A stretch of DNA of 64,000 nucleotides from Sneathiella glossodoripedis JCM 23214 (lineage in GTDB: Bacteria > Pseudomonadota > Alphaproteobacteria > Sneathiellales > Sneathiellaceae). The stretch is from the NCBI RefSeq assembly GCF_000616095.1, contig NZ_BAMS01000002.1, forward strand, positions 486,452-550,451. The letters are read 5' to 3'. The notes beneath the pieces were generated by a model. The model saw nothing but the letters and a program-made list of their open reading frames with translations, searched no databases and was not told where the DNA came from. Shown here piece after piece: positions 38,432 through 49,260 of this stretch. Each line of letters opens with the position of its first letter. The first letter of the stretch is position 1. The position numbers were made by a program, and so were the translations under genes.

Positions 38432-38654
38432 ACACTAATTTTGATCGCTATCTGCTGCGCGGTTTGTTGCGCTACATCGTCGCGATGCGGCTGCAACATA
38501 GGGGGGTCTTTCTGATTGGTCAAGCCGCTTTTTTACATTTTTTTTTCCTGCACAATTTTTCTTTAATCCCCAAGCTGTGCTATAGAAAAAATTAACGATA
38601 ATTCAGAGGGGTTACAGCCCTTCTATGACCTTCGATTTATGGAGAATATTTAAC

Positions 38655-39209
38655 ATGAAACTCACCCATGCCCTGCGACGATTACTGGCAGTTCTGATTG
38701 TCAGTCTGTTCGCTTTACCGGCAAGTGCCGCGGATCTGGACCCTGAAAACACTTTGTATCTGGATTTGAAATACGGTCGGGTTGTTATCGAGCTTTACCC
38801 GCGTGTTGCACCAAATCACGTCAAGCGGATTAAGGAGCTGACCCGCCAGAAATTTTATGATGGGCTGAAATTCCATCGTGTGATAGACGGTTTTATGGCG
38901 CAAACCGGTGATCCGCTTGGTAATGGGACAGGGGGCTCAGGTAAAAAACTTCGGGCGGAATTTTCAAATATTCCCCATGATCGCGGTATCGTCTCCATGG
39001 CGCGCGCCAATAACCCAAATAGTGCGGACAGCCAGTTCTTCATCGTGTTTGAAAATTCCAGCTTTCTGGACGGTAAATATACCGTTTTTGGAAAAGTCGT
39101 AGAAGGTATGGAATATGTGGATCAGATTAAAAGGGGCTATGGCAGAAGTGGAACCGTCCGCAACCCTGATACGATCCTCAGCCTGCGCGTAATGGCTGAC
39201 GTTAAATAG
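38655..39209 (+). CDS. Secreted cyclophilin-type peptidyl-prolyl cis-trans isomerase
   Basis: 184 residues from ATG 38655 (MKLTHALRRLLAVLIVSLFALPASAA), with a clear signal peptide ending ASA-A. An upstream in-frame ATG at 38625 is less likely. The cyclophilin core is KFYDGLKFHRVIDGFMAQTGDP, with RANNPNSADSQFFIVF and YTVFGKVVEGMEYVDQI. It folds exported proteins in the periplasm. A strong terminator follows. Confidence 0.94.
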   Translation: MKLTHALRRLLAVLIVSLFALPASAADLDPENTLYLDLKYGRVVIELYPRVAPNHVKRIKELTRQKFYDGLKFHRVIDGFMAQTGDPLGNGTGGSGKKLRAEFSNIPHDRGIVSMARANNPNSADSQFFIVFENSSFLDGKYTVFGKVVEGMEYVDQIKRGYGRSGTVRNPDTILSLRVMADVK

Positions 39210-39221
39210 CAGTTGGCAAAT

Positions 39222-39253
39222 AAAAACCCGGAAGAGAGATCTTCCGGGTTTTT
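39222..39253. terminator. Intrinsic terminator between cyclophilin and SDR genes, bidirectional
   Basis: Stem CCCGGAAGA / TCTTCCGGG with loop GAGA, flanked by AAAAA and TTTTT. It serves two convergent genes. Confidence 0.88.
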
Positions 39254-39284
39254 ATCAGTCCGAATTGGGTGACTAAAGCTGCTA

Positions 39285-40043
39285 TCAGATGCAACGACCG
39301 CCATCAACTTCCAAAGCCACACCTGTGATAAAGGCAGCCTCGTCAGATGCCAGATACAACGCCGCATTGGCAAGGTCACGCGGGGTATTCACACGTCCGA
39401 TAGGGATCGTTGACTGGAATTTTTCCCGAATTTCAGGAGTATCTTCGCCCCCCATAAATTCAACGGCCATATTTGTCAGTGCAAATACCGGGCAAAGCGC
39501 ATTTACGCGCACCTGATTTGGTGCAAGCTCAATCGCCATTGATTTTGACATGGTAAGCACGGCACCTTTACTTGAGTTGTACCATACAAGGCCCGGGCGG
39601 GGGCTCAAAGCTGCGGTAGAGGCGATATTGATGATACTGCCGCCGCCTTGTTCAAGCATAACCGGAACAATAGCTTTGCTGGTGCGAAAAATACTTTTCA
39701 CATTCACATCATAAATACGATCGAAAGTCTCTTCATCTGTATCGAGCATGGAGCCATTTCGCTGTGGCATACCTGCGTTATTCACAAGGATATCAATACG
39801 CCCGAAACTGCTCAGCGCATTGTCCTTCATGGCCATGACGTCGTCATTGCTTGTCACATCCGTTTTATCGGCAATGACAGTTCCGCCGCTTGCATTAATG
39901 GCATCTGCCACTTTTTGAGCGGCTTCAATATTAACGTCACTGACAACAATTTTTGCACCTTCTTCGGCAAAACGTGTTGCCATGCCTTCACCAAATCCGG
40001 CACCTGCGCCCGTAATAACGGCCACTTTATTTTCGAGTCTCAC
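39285..40043 (-). CDS. Short-chain dehydrogenase/reductase (glucose 1-dehydrogenase-like)
   Basis: 252 residues from GTG 40043 (RLENKVAVITGAGAGFGEGMA), with AGGGAGA 8 bases upstream; the longer ATG frame to 40076 lacks support. NAD(P) motif TGAGAGFG, NNAG at LVNNAGMPQ, catalytic Ser in IINIASTAALS and YNSSK (Y-x3-K). The ending GVALEVDGGRCI is typical. Substrate unknown. Confidence 0.9.
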   Translation of the reverse strand: MRLENKVAVITGAGAGFGEGMATRFAEEGAKIVVSDVNIEAAQKVADAINASGGTVIADKTDVTSNDDVMAMKDNALSSFGRIDILVNNAGMPQRNGSMLDTDEETFDRIYDVNVKSIFRTSKAIVPVMLEQGGGSIINIASTAALSPRPGLVWYNSSKGAVLTMSKSMAIELAPNQVRVNALCPVFALTNMAVEFMGGEDTPEIREKFQSTIPIGRVNTPRDLANAALYLASDEAAFITGVALEVDGGRCI

Positions 40044-40138
40044 GATCTTCTCCCTTAAAAAGCTTAATTGGGGCATTGCCTACCTGAGTAGAGGCTTAAT
40101 TGATTTGCTTCAAACAATAAGTGGAAGAGATATGTAAA

Positions 40139-42226
40139 TCAAGCAGCAGAAAGCTCTACCCGATCACTGGGCAGGTGAATAGTAACTGTTGTTCCAGATC
40201 CATATTGGCTGCTGATTTCAAGGCTGCCGCCATGAAGTTCCATCAAATTCTTGGAAAGGGGTAATCCAAGGCCAGTGCCTTCATATTTTCGGTTGAGCTC
40301 ACTATCAACCTGAACAAAGGGTGTCAGGGCTTTGTGAATATCCTCTTCGCGAATTCCGATGCCCGTATCCTCAACAGAAAGGGATAAATTCCCCTCTGGC
40401 CCGACGACACAGGACAACGTTATCTTGCCGCCTTGCGGGGTAAATTTTATGGCGTTCGACAACAGGTTAAGAATAACCTGCTTGATCATCTTGCTGTCGG
40501 CAACAATACGGGGCAATAGCGCGTTCAGGTTTGAGACAATGGTTACTTCTGCTTTTTCCCGTTGCGGATCTGTCAGGCGAATACATTCTTCGACAAGGGC
40601 ATTGATGCTCAAGCGTTCTTCAAAAATTTCCTGCGCACCCGCTTCAATTTTGGATAGATCCAGAATTTCATTAATGAGATCAAGAAGATGCACGCCGCTA
40701 TTGTGAATATCTTCAGCATATTCAATATATTTCTGTGAGCCGATTTTACCGTAAATCTCGTTCTTGATGATTTCGGAAAAACCAATCACCGCATTCAGCG
40801 GGGTTCGCAGCTCATGGCTCATATTGGCAAGGAATGTTCCTTTTAGCTGAGCTGCAGATTCTGCTTCTTCTTTTGCCTTCTCCAGCAATTCCTGAGCCTG
40901 TGTCTGCGCCGATATGTCTCGCGCGATTAGTTGCATGACTGGCCGATCACCGTAGAGTAGGGCGGTTGCCTCCAGTTCTACATTTTTTCGGTTGCCAATA
41001 TGCCCGATGACCTGACTGCGTTTTGTGGGCACAATCTGACCTGGTTGCAAGTGATCTGCGGGACCAAAATGATCTTCCAGCAATTCGTGATCAGAAACGG
41101 GGAAATATTTCTGAATTTTGTCGCCAACAATTGAATGAAGGTCTTTTGATTCGAGCAACTTGATAGCCGCCGCATTGGCATAGATAATAATGCCATCTTT
41201 ATGTACCAAGATGGCATCCGGCGACAGCTCAACCATTTTGCGATAGCGGTTTTCACTCTCTTTGAGGAGCTGTTGAGTTGCTTTTTCCAAGGTGACATCA
41301 TTAAAGGTGCAGACATAACCACCATCGGGAAGGCCTGTCCGTGAAATTTCAACGATTTTGCCGCTTACAAATTTACGTTCTACAACAACCGAACGTGTGA
41401 CCTTGGTTTGCTCTATGACAGACTTGGCAAACTCTTCAGCCGAGTCCCCAACATCCGCGAATTTATGAAACCCGCGCTTAAGATGATCCGCAAGATGCAT
41501 TCCTTTAGAAACAGTGCCAGGGTCAATTTCCATAACTTCGATATATTTCTCATTCCAACCCCGAATTTTATGATCTGCATCATAAATACAAATTCCGATT
41601 GGAATAGCGTCATAAACGGCGCTCAGCATGGAATGGGCTTCAAACAGTTCCTGCTGGTTCAGAACATCTTTTGTCACTTCTTTGATGATCGAAACCAAGC
41701 CACCGCCGCGCGTCGTCTTCTCGCGATACATCACATGCCGGTCGTTAGGCATATGGACTTTAATTTCTTTATTTTCAGTATTCTCAAGCCCGTCGATACT
41801 TTTCACATAGTCCATGGTGCGCTGACGTTCTTGGCTGTCACCGAACCAGCGAAGAATACTTTTCTCGAGCTCTTCTCTGGTTACGTCATCTTTAAATTCG
41901 ATCCCTGAATCTTTGAAAATTTCTTTAAGTCTGGAGTTGACCAATATGGCTTCTTTTTTATCGTTATAAACGATCAGACCTTCATCGAGCAGATTGGCAG
42001 CTTCTTTCAAATGAGTTAAAGGGGATTTTTCATCGGCCGGCTCATCCCGCACAGGCGAGCCAATGAATTTGCGAAGCATTAATAGTGCCGGAATACAGGT
42101 ACATATACCAAAAAAGAAATAGGCGACCATTGGGGAGGTTTGAGTATAATACCCCCCTAAAAACAAAGCCCCCAGCAGCAAAATCATTTCAGGGAGTATT
42201 TTTTTCAATCCACCCATTTCTGTCAT
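40139..42226 (-). CDS. PAS-domain sensor histidine kinase, two membrane segments
   Basis: 695 residues. Two hydrophobic segments (about residues 12-27 and 33-52) anchor it. Three PAS-like regions follow (about 70-180, 200-310 and 330-450), the last with SPDAILVHKDGIIIYANAAA. The phosphoacceptor His is in FLANMSHELRTPLNAVIGFSEI. The H-box continues HLLDLINEILDLSKIEAG, of the DivJ/PleC-like type. ATPase N, G1 and G2 boxes are NLLSNAIKFTPQGG, VEDTGIGI and GTGLGLPLSKN. It is an orphan with no response regulator beside it, so its partner could be elsewhere (DivK-like, inferred). Confidence 0.92.
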   Translation of the reverse strand: MTEMGGLKKILPEMILLLGALFLGGYYTQTSPMVAYFFFGICTCIPALLMLRKFIGSPVRDEPADEKSPLTHLKEAANLLDEGLIVYNDKKEAILVNSRLKEIFKDSGIEFKDDVTREELEKSILRWFGDSQERQRTMDYVKSIDGLENTENKEIKVHMPNDRHVMYREKTTRGGGLVSIIKEVTKDVLNQQELFEAHSMLSAVYDAIPIGICIYDADHKIRGWNEKYIEVMEIDPGTVSKGMHLADHLKRGFHKFADVGDSAEEFAKSVIEQTKVTRSVVVERKFVSGKIVEISRTGLPDGGYVCTFNDVTLEKATQQLLKESENRYRKMVELSPDAILVHKDGIIIYANAAAIKLLESKDLHSIVGDKIQKYFPVSDHELLEDHFGPADHLQPGQIVPTKRSQVIGHIGNRKNVELEATALLYGDRPVMQLIARDISAQTQAQELLEKAKEEAESAAQLKGTFLANMSHELRTPLNAVIGFSEIIKNEIYGKIGSQKYIEYAEDIHNSGVHLLDLINEILDLSKIEAGAQEIFEERLSINALVEECIRLTDPQREKAEVTIVSNLNALLPRIVADSKMIKQVILNLLSNAIKFTPQGGKITLSCVVGPEGNLSLSVEDTGIGIREEDIHKALTPFVQVDSELNRKYEGTGLGLPLSKNLMELHGGSLEISSQYGSGTTVTIHLPSDRVELSAA

Positions 42227-42427
42227 ATTTTAATCTAACTCTATGTGCAAAACTGCACTGTAATTGACAATCAACTCCAATATCCGCATGCACTTTAAGA
42301 GATTTGAGTTAAGGATTGGTTATTGCGAGATACTTGATTACCAAAAACCAATTCACAAATTCAGTTGCTATAATTACCAGTTGGCCCCATTTATACAGGG
42401 GCGCAGATAACCTAAATCGAGTCATAA

Positions 42428-43192
42428 ATGACAAACAAACCAAATCCGGATAATACAAATAACGAAGAGCAGTCAGGTATAAAGACACTTGTAGAACCAG
42501 CACCCAAAGTCGGGCTTCTGGCGCGTTTAAGAACGTATTTTTTAACAGGTATCGTGATTACGGCGCCCATCGGAATCACAATTTATCTGACCTATATTTT
42601 CGTAGATTTTGTCGACGCCAACGTAACGCCGTTAATCCCTGCAAGATATAATCCGGAAACTTATTTGCCCTTTAGTGTTCCGGGGTTAGGCTTGTTTGTT
42701 GCGGTTTTGGTTCTGATTCTGATCGGCTTTCTCACGGCCAACTTTTTAGGTCGCTCCTTCCTGCATTTTGGGGAGCGCATCGTCAATCGGATGCCGGTTG
42801 TTCGCACAGTCTATACTGCTCTGAAACAGATTATGGAAACGGTACTTGCCCAATCCAGCACATCTTTTAGGGAAGTCGTTCTGGTCGAATACCCACGCAG
42901 AGGAATTTGGGCCATTGCCTTTGTGACCAGCGAAGCAAAAGGTGAAGTTGCCAAACAGGATGACGATACGATTATCAGTGTTTTCCTGCCTACAACTCCC
43001 AACCCCACATCTGGATTTCTTCTGTTCGTGCCCAAGAAGGATCTGAAGTTCCTTGATATGTCAGTGGAAGAGGGGGTCAAGCTTGTGATCTCTGCGGGGA
43101 TGATCTGGCCATCAGAAGAGGGTGATAAAGAAAAACAGGCAAACGAACCTTCGGTTTCCAAAAATTCAAAGGAAAAGGAAACTCTATCCTGA
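42428..43192 (+). CDS. DUF502 family membrane protein
   Basis: 254 residues. Two transmembrane segments (YFLTGIVITAPIGITIYLTYIFV and LGLFVAVLVLILIGFLTANFLG) and then the DUF502 core (MPVVRTVYTALKQIMETVL, FREVVLVEYPRRGIWAIAFVT, FLPTTPNPTSGFLLFVPK). The tail is charged. Function unknown. It converges on recG, overlapping its last 9 bases. Confidence 0.9.
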   Translation: MTNKPNPDNTNNEEQSGIKTLVEPAPKVGLLARLRTYFLTGIVITAPIGITIYLTYIFVDFVDANVTPLIPARYNPETYLPFSVPGLGLFVAVLVLILIGFLTANFLGRSFLHFGERIVNRMPVVRTVYTALKQIMETVLAQSSTSFREVVLVEYPRRGIWAIAFVTSEAKGEVAKQDDDTIISVFLPTTPNPTSGFLLFVPKKDLKFLDMSVEEGVKLVISAGMIWPSEEGDKEKQANEPSVSKNSKEKETLS

Positions 43193-45277
43193 TTGCAGAT
43201 ATTTAATCGCGTTATCGCGTTCAAATAAATAGAGCAGGGTGCGAATAGCCTGGCCGCGGGGTGAATTCAATTTCGGATCAGATCCCAAAAATGCGCGAGC
43301 GTCGTCCCTTGCAATCTGCACCAGTCTTCCATGAACGCTCAAATCAGCAACTTTAAACTCTGGAAGCCCGCTTTGGCGAGTTCCCAAAAGCTCTCCTGAC
43401 CCTCGCAAGCGTAAGTCTTCTTCGGCAATTTTGAAGCCATCCTCAGTTTCACGCATAATTTTCAATCTGGATTTTTGTGTCTCCCCAAGCGGGCCTGCAT
43501 ATAATAGCAGACAACTTCCTGCCAGACCGCCACGCCCTACACGCCCTCGAAGCTGATGTAATTGGGCCAAGCCAAATCGCTCAGCATGTTCAATTATCAT
43601 CACAGTTGCTTCAGGGACATCAACGCCCACCTCAATGACGGTCGTGGCAACCAGAATTTGGAAATGACCATCCTTGAATGCCTGCATGGCAGAATCTTTT
43701 TCTTCTGCTTTCATTTTGCCATGAACCAGCCCGACTTTTCCGGGGTATAGCGCTTCAAGGTAGCGATAGCGATCCTCAGCTGCGGCCAAATCACTGACTT
43801 CACTTTCCTCAACCAGTGGGCACACCCAGTAAATGCGTTCATTCACCTGTAATTTTCGTCCGAGGCTATTTGCCAGATCATCCAACCGCGCCAGATCAAT
43901 TGCTCGCGTCTCCACTGGTTGCCGCCCGGGTGGTTTTTCGGCGATTACAGATACATCCATATCTCCATATGCCGTAAGGGCCAGTGTGCGTGGGATTGGT
44001 GTCGCTGTCATGACCAGTACATCAACACCATTATTTTCAGGTCTCCCTTTTGAACTGAGTGCCAAGCGCTGATGCACACCAAAACGATGCTGCTCGTCGA
44101 TAATCGCAAGCCCAAGATCATGATAAATCACATCATCCTGAAACAAGGCGTGTGTCCCCACAAGAATATCAATTTCACCTGCAGCCAACCTGCTCAGCAA
44201 TTCCGCTCGAGCCTTGCCTTTAAGTCGCCCAGTTAGCAGTTCGATCCTCAAACCAAGTTTTTCAACGATGGGGCCTAACGACTGTAAATGTTGTCTTACC
44301 AGAATTTCAGTCGGTGCCATCAAGGCTCCCTGCGCTCCACTTCCCACGCATTGGACAAGCGCCAGTAATGCGACAACAGTTTTTCCGCTCCCAACATCCC
44401 CCTGAAGCAAACGCAGCATCCGGTAAGGAGACTTCATATCACCAGAAATCTCTGTCATCGCCTCTCGCTGTGCTGCTGTCAGTGTAAAGGAAAGGACGTC
44501 TTCAGCCTTTCTGTTCAGTCCAGTATCCCCGGCAAGTACACGCCCCTTTTTTCGCTTCATACTCTCGCGAACAAGCTCAAGCGCGATCTGATTGGACAAT
44601 ATTTCATCATAAGCCAATCTTTGACGGATGGGACTTGTGGGCTCTATATCCTCTGCGCCTTGCGGTGAATGCACTGCTTTCATCGCCTGTTCCCACGACA
44701 TCCATTTCTCTCTGCTCAGCAGGTGAGGATCTATCCATTCAGGTAAATCTATCACTGTATCAAGGGCTGATTTCTGCACCTTATTAAGTACATTGTTGGT
44801 AACACCTGCCGTCAATGGATAAACCGGCTCGTATCTTTCCACTTGATCCGGTGCATCAGGGTCCACCATGTGTTCTGGGTGCGTGATCTGAAAATCCTGT
44901 GAATAGCTTTCAAGTTTGCCATAGATTTTCCGGCGTTGCTCTGGCGGTAACTGTCGCTTTAAATAGTCCTCCCTGCCATTAAAGAAGGTGAGTGTCAGTT
45001 TTTGACCATTCACATCAAGCTGAACCCGATACGGAACTTTTCGGCTTCTGGAGGGAAAATGTTTAATCACCGTAGCTGTAACAATGACATGCTTCCCCAG
45101 ATACTGCTCGGACAAATCCTCAATTGGATGACGTTCGATATATCCTGAAGGCAAGTGGTACAATAAATCCACGATATTAGGACCGGCCAACTTACTGAGC
45201 AGGCCAAATATGCGCGGTCCAACACCTTTGATTGTGTTGCTGGGCTTGAACAGAGGAAATAAAATTTCTGGCCGCAT
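43184..45277 (-). CDS. recG: ATP-dependent DNA helicase RecG
   Basis: 697 residues. Rescues stalled forks and processes Holliday junctions. The N-terminal wedge/OB domain has KGVGPRIFGLLSKL and SRKVPYRVQLDVNGQKLTLTFF. The helicase core has LLQGDVGSGKTVVALLAL, the DEXH box AIIDEQHRFGVHQR and motif VI GRVGRGGLAGSCLLLY. Its TRG-like C-terminus is intact. Divergent from sdhE. Confidence 0.97.
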   Translation of the reverse strand: MRPEILFPLFKPSNTIKGVGPRIFGLLSKLAGPNIVDLLYHLPSGYIERHPIEDLSEQYLGKHVIVTATVIKHFPSRSRKVPYRVQLDVNGQKLTLTFFNGREDYLKRQLPPEQRRKIYGKLESYSQDFQITHPEHMVDPDAPDQVERYEPVYPLTAGVTNNVLNKVQKSALDTVIDLPEWIDPHLLSREKWMSWEQAMKAVHSPQGAEDIEPTSPIRQRLAYDEILSNQIALELVRESMKRKKGRVLAGDTGLNRKAEDVLSFTLTAAQREAMTEISGDMKSPYRMLRLLQGDVGSGKTVVALLALVQCVGSGAQGALMAPTEILVRQHLQSLGPIVEKLGLRIELLTGRLKGKARAELLSRLAAGEIDILVGTHALFQDDVIYHDLGLAIIDEQHRFGVHQRLALSSKGRPENNGVDVLVMTATPIPRTLALTAYGDMDVSVIAEKPPGRQPVETRAIDLARLDDLANSLGRKLQVNERIYWVCPLVEESEVSDLAAAEDRYRYLEALYPGKVGLVHGKMKAEEKDSAMQAFKDGHFQILVATTVIEVGVDVPEATVMIIEHAERFGLAQLHQLRGRVGRGGLAGSCLLLYAGPLGETQKSRLKIMRETEDGFKIAEEDLRLRGSGELLGTRQSGLPEFKVADLSVHGRLVQIARDDARAFLGSDPKLNSPRGQAIRTLLYLFERDNAIKYLQSG

Positions 45278-45425
45278 GAAGATCCCGGATTAAAATACCT
45301 GCGTAAAAAGGAGCATGTTCCGTTTTTTAAATCAAGCCGCTTGCAATTTCAAAAGATGGAAGCTTCCTGCTGACATCCAAAATAAAAAAAGGTATATGCA
45401 GGGTTCACCATCCGGAAAGGCCGTC

Positions 45426-45725
45426 ATGACAACGAACGAAGATATTGCAATCCGCCGCAAAAGATTACTTCACCGGTCCAGATATACCGGGATGAAGGAA
45501 ACCGATCTAATGCTCGGTCGGTTCGCAAATAAATATATCCATGATTTTTCCGCTCAAGAGCTTGATATATACGAAACTCTGCTCAAGGCAGGGGATCCTA
45601 GTATATACGCTTGGGCAGTTGGACGCGAAGAAGTTCCCGAAGAATACAACACAACTGTCATGGAAAAACTGAAAAATTTTGCCATATATGAACATGATCC
45701 GGCCCATATAGAAAAGAATGACTGA
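45426..45725 (+). CDS. sdhE: Succinate dehydrogenase assembly factor (SdhE/SDH5 family)
   Basis: 99 residues from ATG 45426 (MTTNEDIAIRRKRLLHRSRYTGMKETDLMLGRFA), with AAAGG upstream. The RGxxE-like block in this family is RSRYTGMKETD, needed to help FAD attach to SdhA. YETLLKAGDPSIYAWAVGREEVP is typical. Its stop overlaps the mfd start (ATGACTGA), so mfd is probably translationally coupled. The recG/sdhE/mfd neighbourhood is conserved in alphaproteobacteria. An in-frame upstream extension to 45315 is not conserved-looking. Confidence 0.92.
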   Translation: MTTNEDIAIRRKRLLHRSRYTGMKETDLMLGRFANKYIHDFSAQELDIYETLLKAGDPSIYAWAVGREEVPEEYNTTVMEKLKNFAIYEHDPAHIEKND

Positions 45726-48700
45726 TCCCCATCTTGAACATTTGTGCTCATCGCTTCTCTCAAAGGAGCGATCCAATGACTCTTTCCAGTTGGAATCCGT
45801 TCCTGAAGGGTATGACGCCTTTATACTGGGGCAGGTAGCGAAAAGCTCCAGCAAGATCTTCTCTATATCCTGCGTGAAGATGTCAGAATGGCAGCCACTG
45901 AAGAGGCACTGAACTTCTTTCATCCAGATATCGAAGTCATTTCAATTCCCGCGTGGGATTGCCTGCCTTATGACAGGGTTTCTCCAAACCCGGAAATAGT
46001 GGCGCAGCGAATGACCGCTTTGGTCAAATTGCTGAATAAAACAGATCAAAAACGGGTTGTACTGACGACCGTAAATGCGATTTTGCAGCGCGTACCTCCA
46101 CGGGATATGGTGCAATCAGCCCGTGTTGTTGCCCGTAAAGGCGAAAAAATTGACCTTAAACAACTGACTGATTTTCTGGTTGCCAACGGTTTTTCGCGGA
46201 TCGGAACCGTAATGGAGCCGGGCGAATTTGCCATACGCGGTGGTATTATCGACATATTCCCACCAAGCTCAAAAGACCCGGTCCGTCTAGATCTTTTTGG
46301 CGAACAGATAGATGGCATCCGCACATTTGATCCCGTATCACAACGATCAAAAGATCGTGTTGATCAAATTGAGATAATTGCAGCCAGTGAGTTTCTGCTC
46401 GATGATGATAGCGTCAGCAGATTCCGAAGCGGTTATCGCAGTCATTTTGGTGCGATTACACGCGATGACCCGTTATATGAAGCGGTTAGCGAAAAGCGCA
46501 AACATGCTGGCATGGAACACTGGCTGCCCTTATTTCATCAAAATATGGAAACCATCGCTGACTTTCTGCCCGATTCCATGATCTTCATGGATCATCTGTT
46601 TGACGAAAGTCTGCAATCTCGCCTCGAAACCATCGACGATTACTTTGACGCCCGCAAAGTCGCTTCAGACAATAAAAGTTCTGATTATCTTCCGATTCCG
46701 GCTGATCTTCTCTACCTGACCAAAGAAGAATATGAGCACCTGATCGCAACACGCTGTACGGTCCATATTTCCCCGTTTGTGAGCGGTTCCGAAAATCCGA
46801 ACATCCTCAATGCACAAGGAAGGCAGGGCAGGGATTTCGCACCGGAGAGAAATCGCCCCAACGAAAATATTTACGACCATCTGAAAAGTCACATTGAAGA
46901 AAAACAAAAGAACAACCAGCAGGTAATCGTCAGTCATTTTTCAAAAGGGTCGTGCGAGCGAAACGCCAAAGTCTTAAACGATCATGGTGTCTCTGATCAG
47001 ATCGTCATTGAAAATTTTCAGCATATTTCCCAAAACTCCACTCCGAAAACAGTCAAGATGACTGTATTTGGTGTTGAAAAAGGATTTGAAGCGCCCGGCT
47101 TCGTAATTATCGGTGAGCAGGACATACTGGGGGACAGGCTTGTACGTCCCCGCAAATCTTCGCGTAAGAATGATAATTTTATAGCTGAAGCCTCTCAGTT
47201 AAATGCTGGCGATTATGTGGTTCATGTTGAACATGGCATTGCGCAGTATGAAGGGCTGAAAACAATTGATATTTCTGGCGCACCTCATGATTGCGTGACC
47301 CTTCTTTATGATGGGGGCGACAAGATATATCTGCCTGTGGAAAATATCGAAATGCTCTCGCGTTATGGCGGGGCGGATAGCGCTGCAACTCTTGATCGCC
47401 TCGGCGGGTCGGGTTGGCAGGCACGCAAAGCCAAGCTCAAGAAAAAAGTTCTGGAGATGGCCGATCAACTCATAGGTATCGCGGCTGCCCGGCAATTACG
47501 CTCTGGTTTTCGTCTTGTCCCGCCTGAGGGAGCCTATGCCGAATTTTGCGCAGGTTTCCCTTTTGAGGAAACTGACGACCAGCTCAAGGCAATCGACGAT
47601 GTGTTGGGGGACCTAAGTTCCGGTAAGCCCATGGATCGGCTTGTTTGTGGTGACGTGGGCTTTGGTAAAACAGAAGTTGCCCTGCGGGCCGCCTTTGTGA
47701 CCGCCATGTCTGGAAAACAGGTTGCCATTGTAACGCCTACGACTTTGTTGGCTCGTCAGCATTACAAAACCTTCGCAGAACGCTTTAAAGGTCTGCCAGT
47801 AAACGTGGTGCAGTTATCCCGTATGGTAAGCACAAAAGAAGCCAACCAATCCAAGGCGGGGCTTGCAAGCGGGCAGGTTGATATTGTGGTGGGAACCCAT
47901 GCATTGCTTGGAAAATCCATCAATTTTAAAGATCTGGGTCTGGTCATCGTCGATGAGGAGCAGCATTTTGGTGTTGCCCATAAAGAAAGGCTCAAAGAAC
48001 TCCGTGCGGAGCTTCATGTACTGACCCTGACTGCAACGCCAATTCCCAGAACGTTGCAACTCGCCATGACCGGCATTCGCGATTTGTCAATTATTGCAAC
48101 TCCTCCGGTTGATCGGCTTGCGATCAGAACCTTTGTTCTGCCTTTTGATCCTGTTGTGGTTCGTGAGGCCATTTTGCGCGAGCATTACCGCGGTGGGCAG
48201 AGCTTCTTTGTCTGTCCAAGGCTAGCTGATCTGGCAGAAGTCGGTAAATATCTCAAAGAACAAATTCCGGAAGTCAAATTTGTAACGGCACATGGTCAAA
48301 TGCCGGCCAAAGAGCTTGATGACGTCATGAACGCATTTTATGACGGGAAATATGATGTTCTAGTCGCTACCAATATTGTCGAGTCCGGACTTGATATCCC
48401 TCGGGCCAATACGCTGATTACCTATCGTGCAGATATGTTCGGTCTGGCTCAGCTTTATCAGATCAGAGGGCGTATTGGGCGCTCCAAGACCCGTGCCTAC
48501 GCCTATCTCACATTACCACCGCGTAAAAAGCCTACGGAAGCCGCTGAAAAACGTCTGCGGGTATTGCAATCTCTGGATACCCTTGGCGCCGGTTTCACAC
48601 TTGCCAGTCATGATCTGGATATCCGCGGGGCGGGGAACCTGCTGGGTGACGAACAGTCTGGACATGTGAAAGAAGTCGGCTTCGAACTGTATCAGGAAAT

Positions 48701-49219
48701 GCTCGAAGAAGCGGTTGCCAACGCAAGAAACGCTGGCGATGATACGGCTCAAGAGGCAGAAGATAAATGGTCACCAACGATCAATATTGGAACATCGGTC
48801 CTTATTCCGGACACCTATGTTAGTGATCTTTCTTTGCGAATGGAGCTTTACCGACGCATTGCCATTCAGGAAACAGAGGAAGAACTTGAAGCCTTTGAAG
48901 TCGACTGGTGGATCGATTTGGCCCGATGCCGGATGAAGTGAAACATCTTCTTGAAGTCATGAGCATCAAACAATACTGCAGGCAAGCCAATATCGAGAAA
49001 ATCGATGCCGGCGCCAAGGGGGCCGTATTAACTTTCAGAAATAACAGCTTTGACAACCCCGGCGGTCTGGTTGCCTACATTTCCAAGCAACCGGGTTCAG
49101 CCAAGCTCCGCGCTGATCACAAGATGGTTTACACCCGCTCTTGGGAGCATCCTGAAGATCGCCTGTCAGGCGTGCATACACTGGCGCGTGATCTGGCAGC
49201 GATCGCAGCCACTCCCTAA
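45718..49219 (+). CDS. mfd: Transcription-repair coupling factor Mfd, two frameshifts
   Basis: Removes stalled RNA polymerase and recruits UvrA. Order: UvrB-like N-terminal region (IPAWDCLPYDRVSPNP), RNAP-interaction domain (AGDYVVHVEHGIAQYEGL), translocase with GDVGFGKTEVALRAAF, DEEQHFG, ATNIVESGLDIPRAN and QIRGRIGRSKTRAYAY, and the C-terminal TRCF domain. The frame breaks near 45855 (SSSK, then DLLYILREDV) and near 48904 (EAFEV, then LVDRFGPMPDEV). Each is repaired by one base. Corrected length is about 1167 residues, normal. It begins inside the sdhE stop. Confidence 0.96.
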
Positions 49220-49260
49220 AATCACCCAATGTTGACCTATTTTCCGAAAAGGGGCAGGGC

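Noticed and set aside
45315-45425. N-terminal extension of sdhE to ATG 45315
   Set aside because: The extra 37 residues do not match the family, and ATG 45426 has a good AAAGG site.
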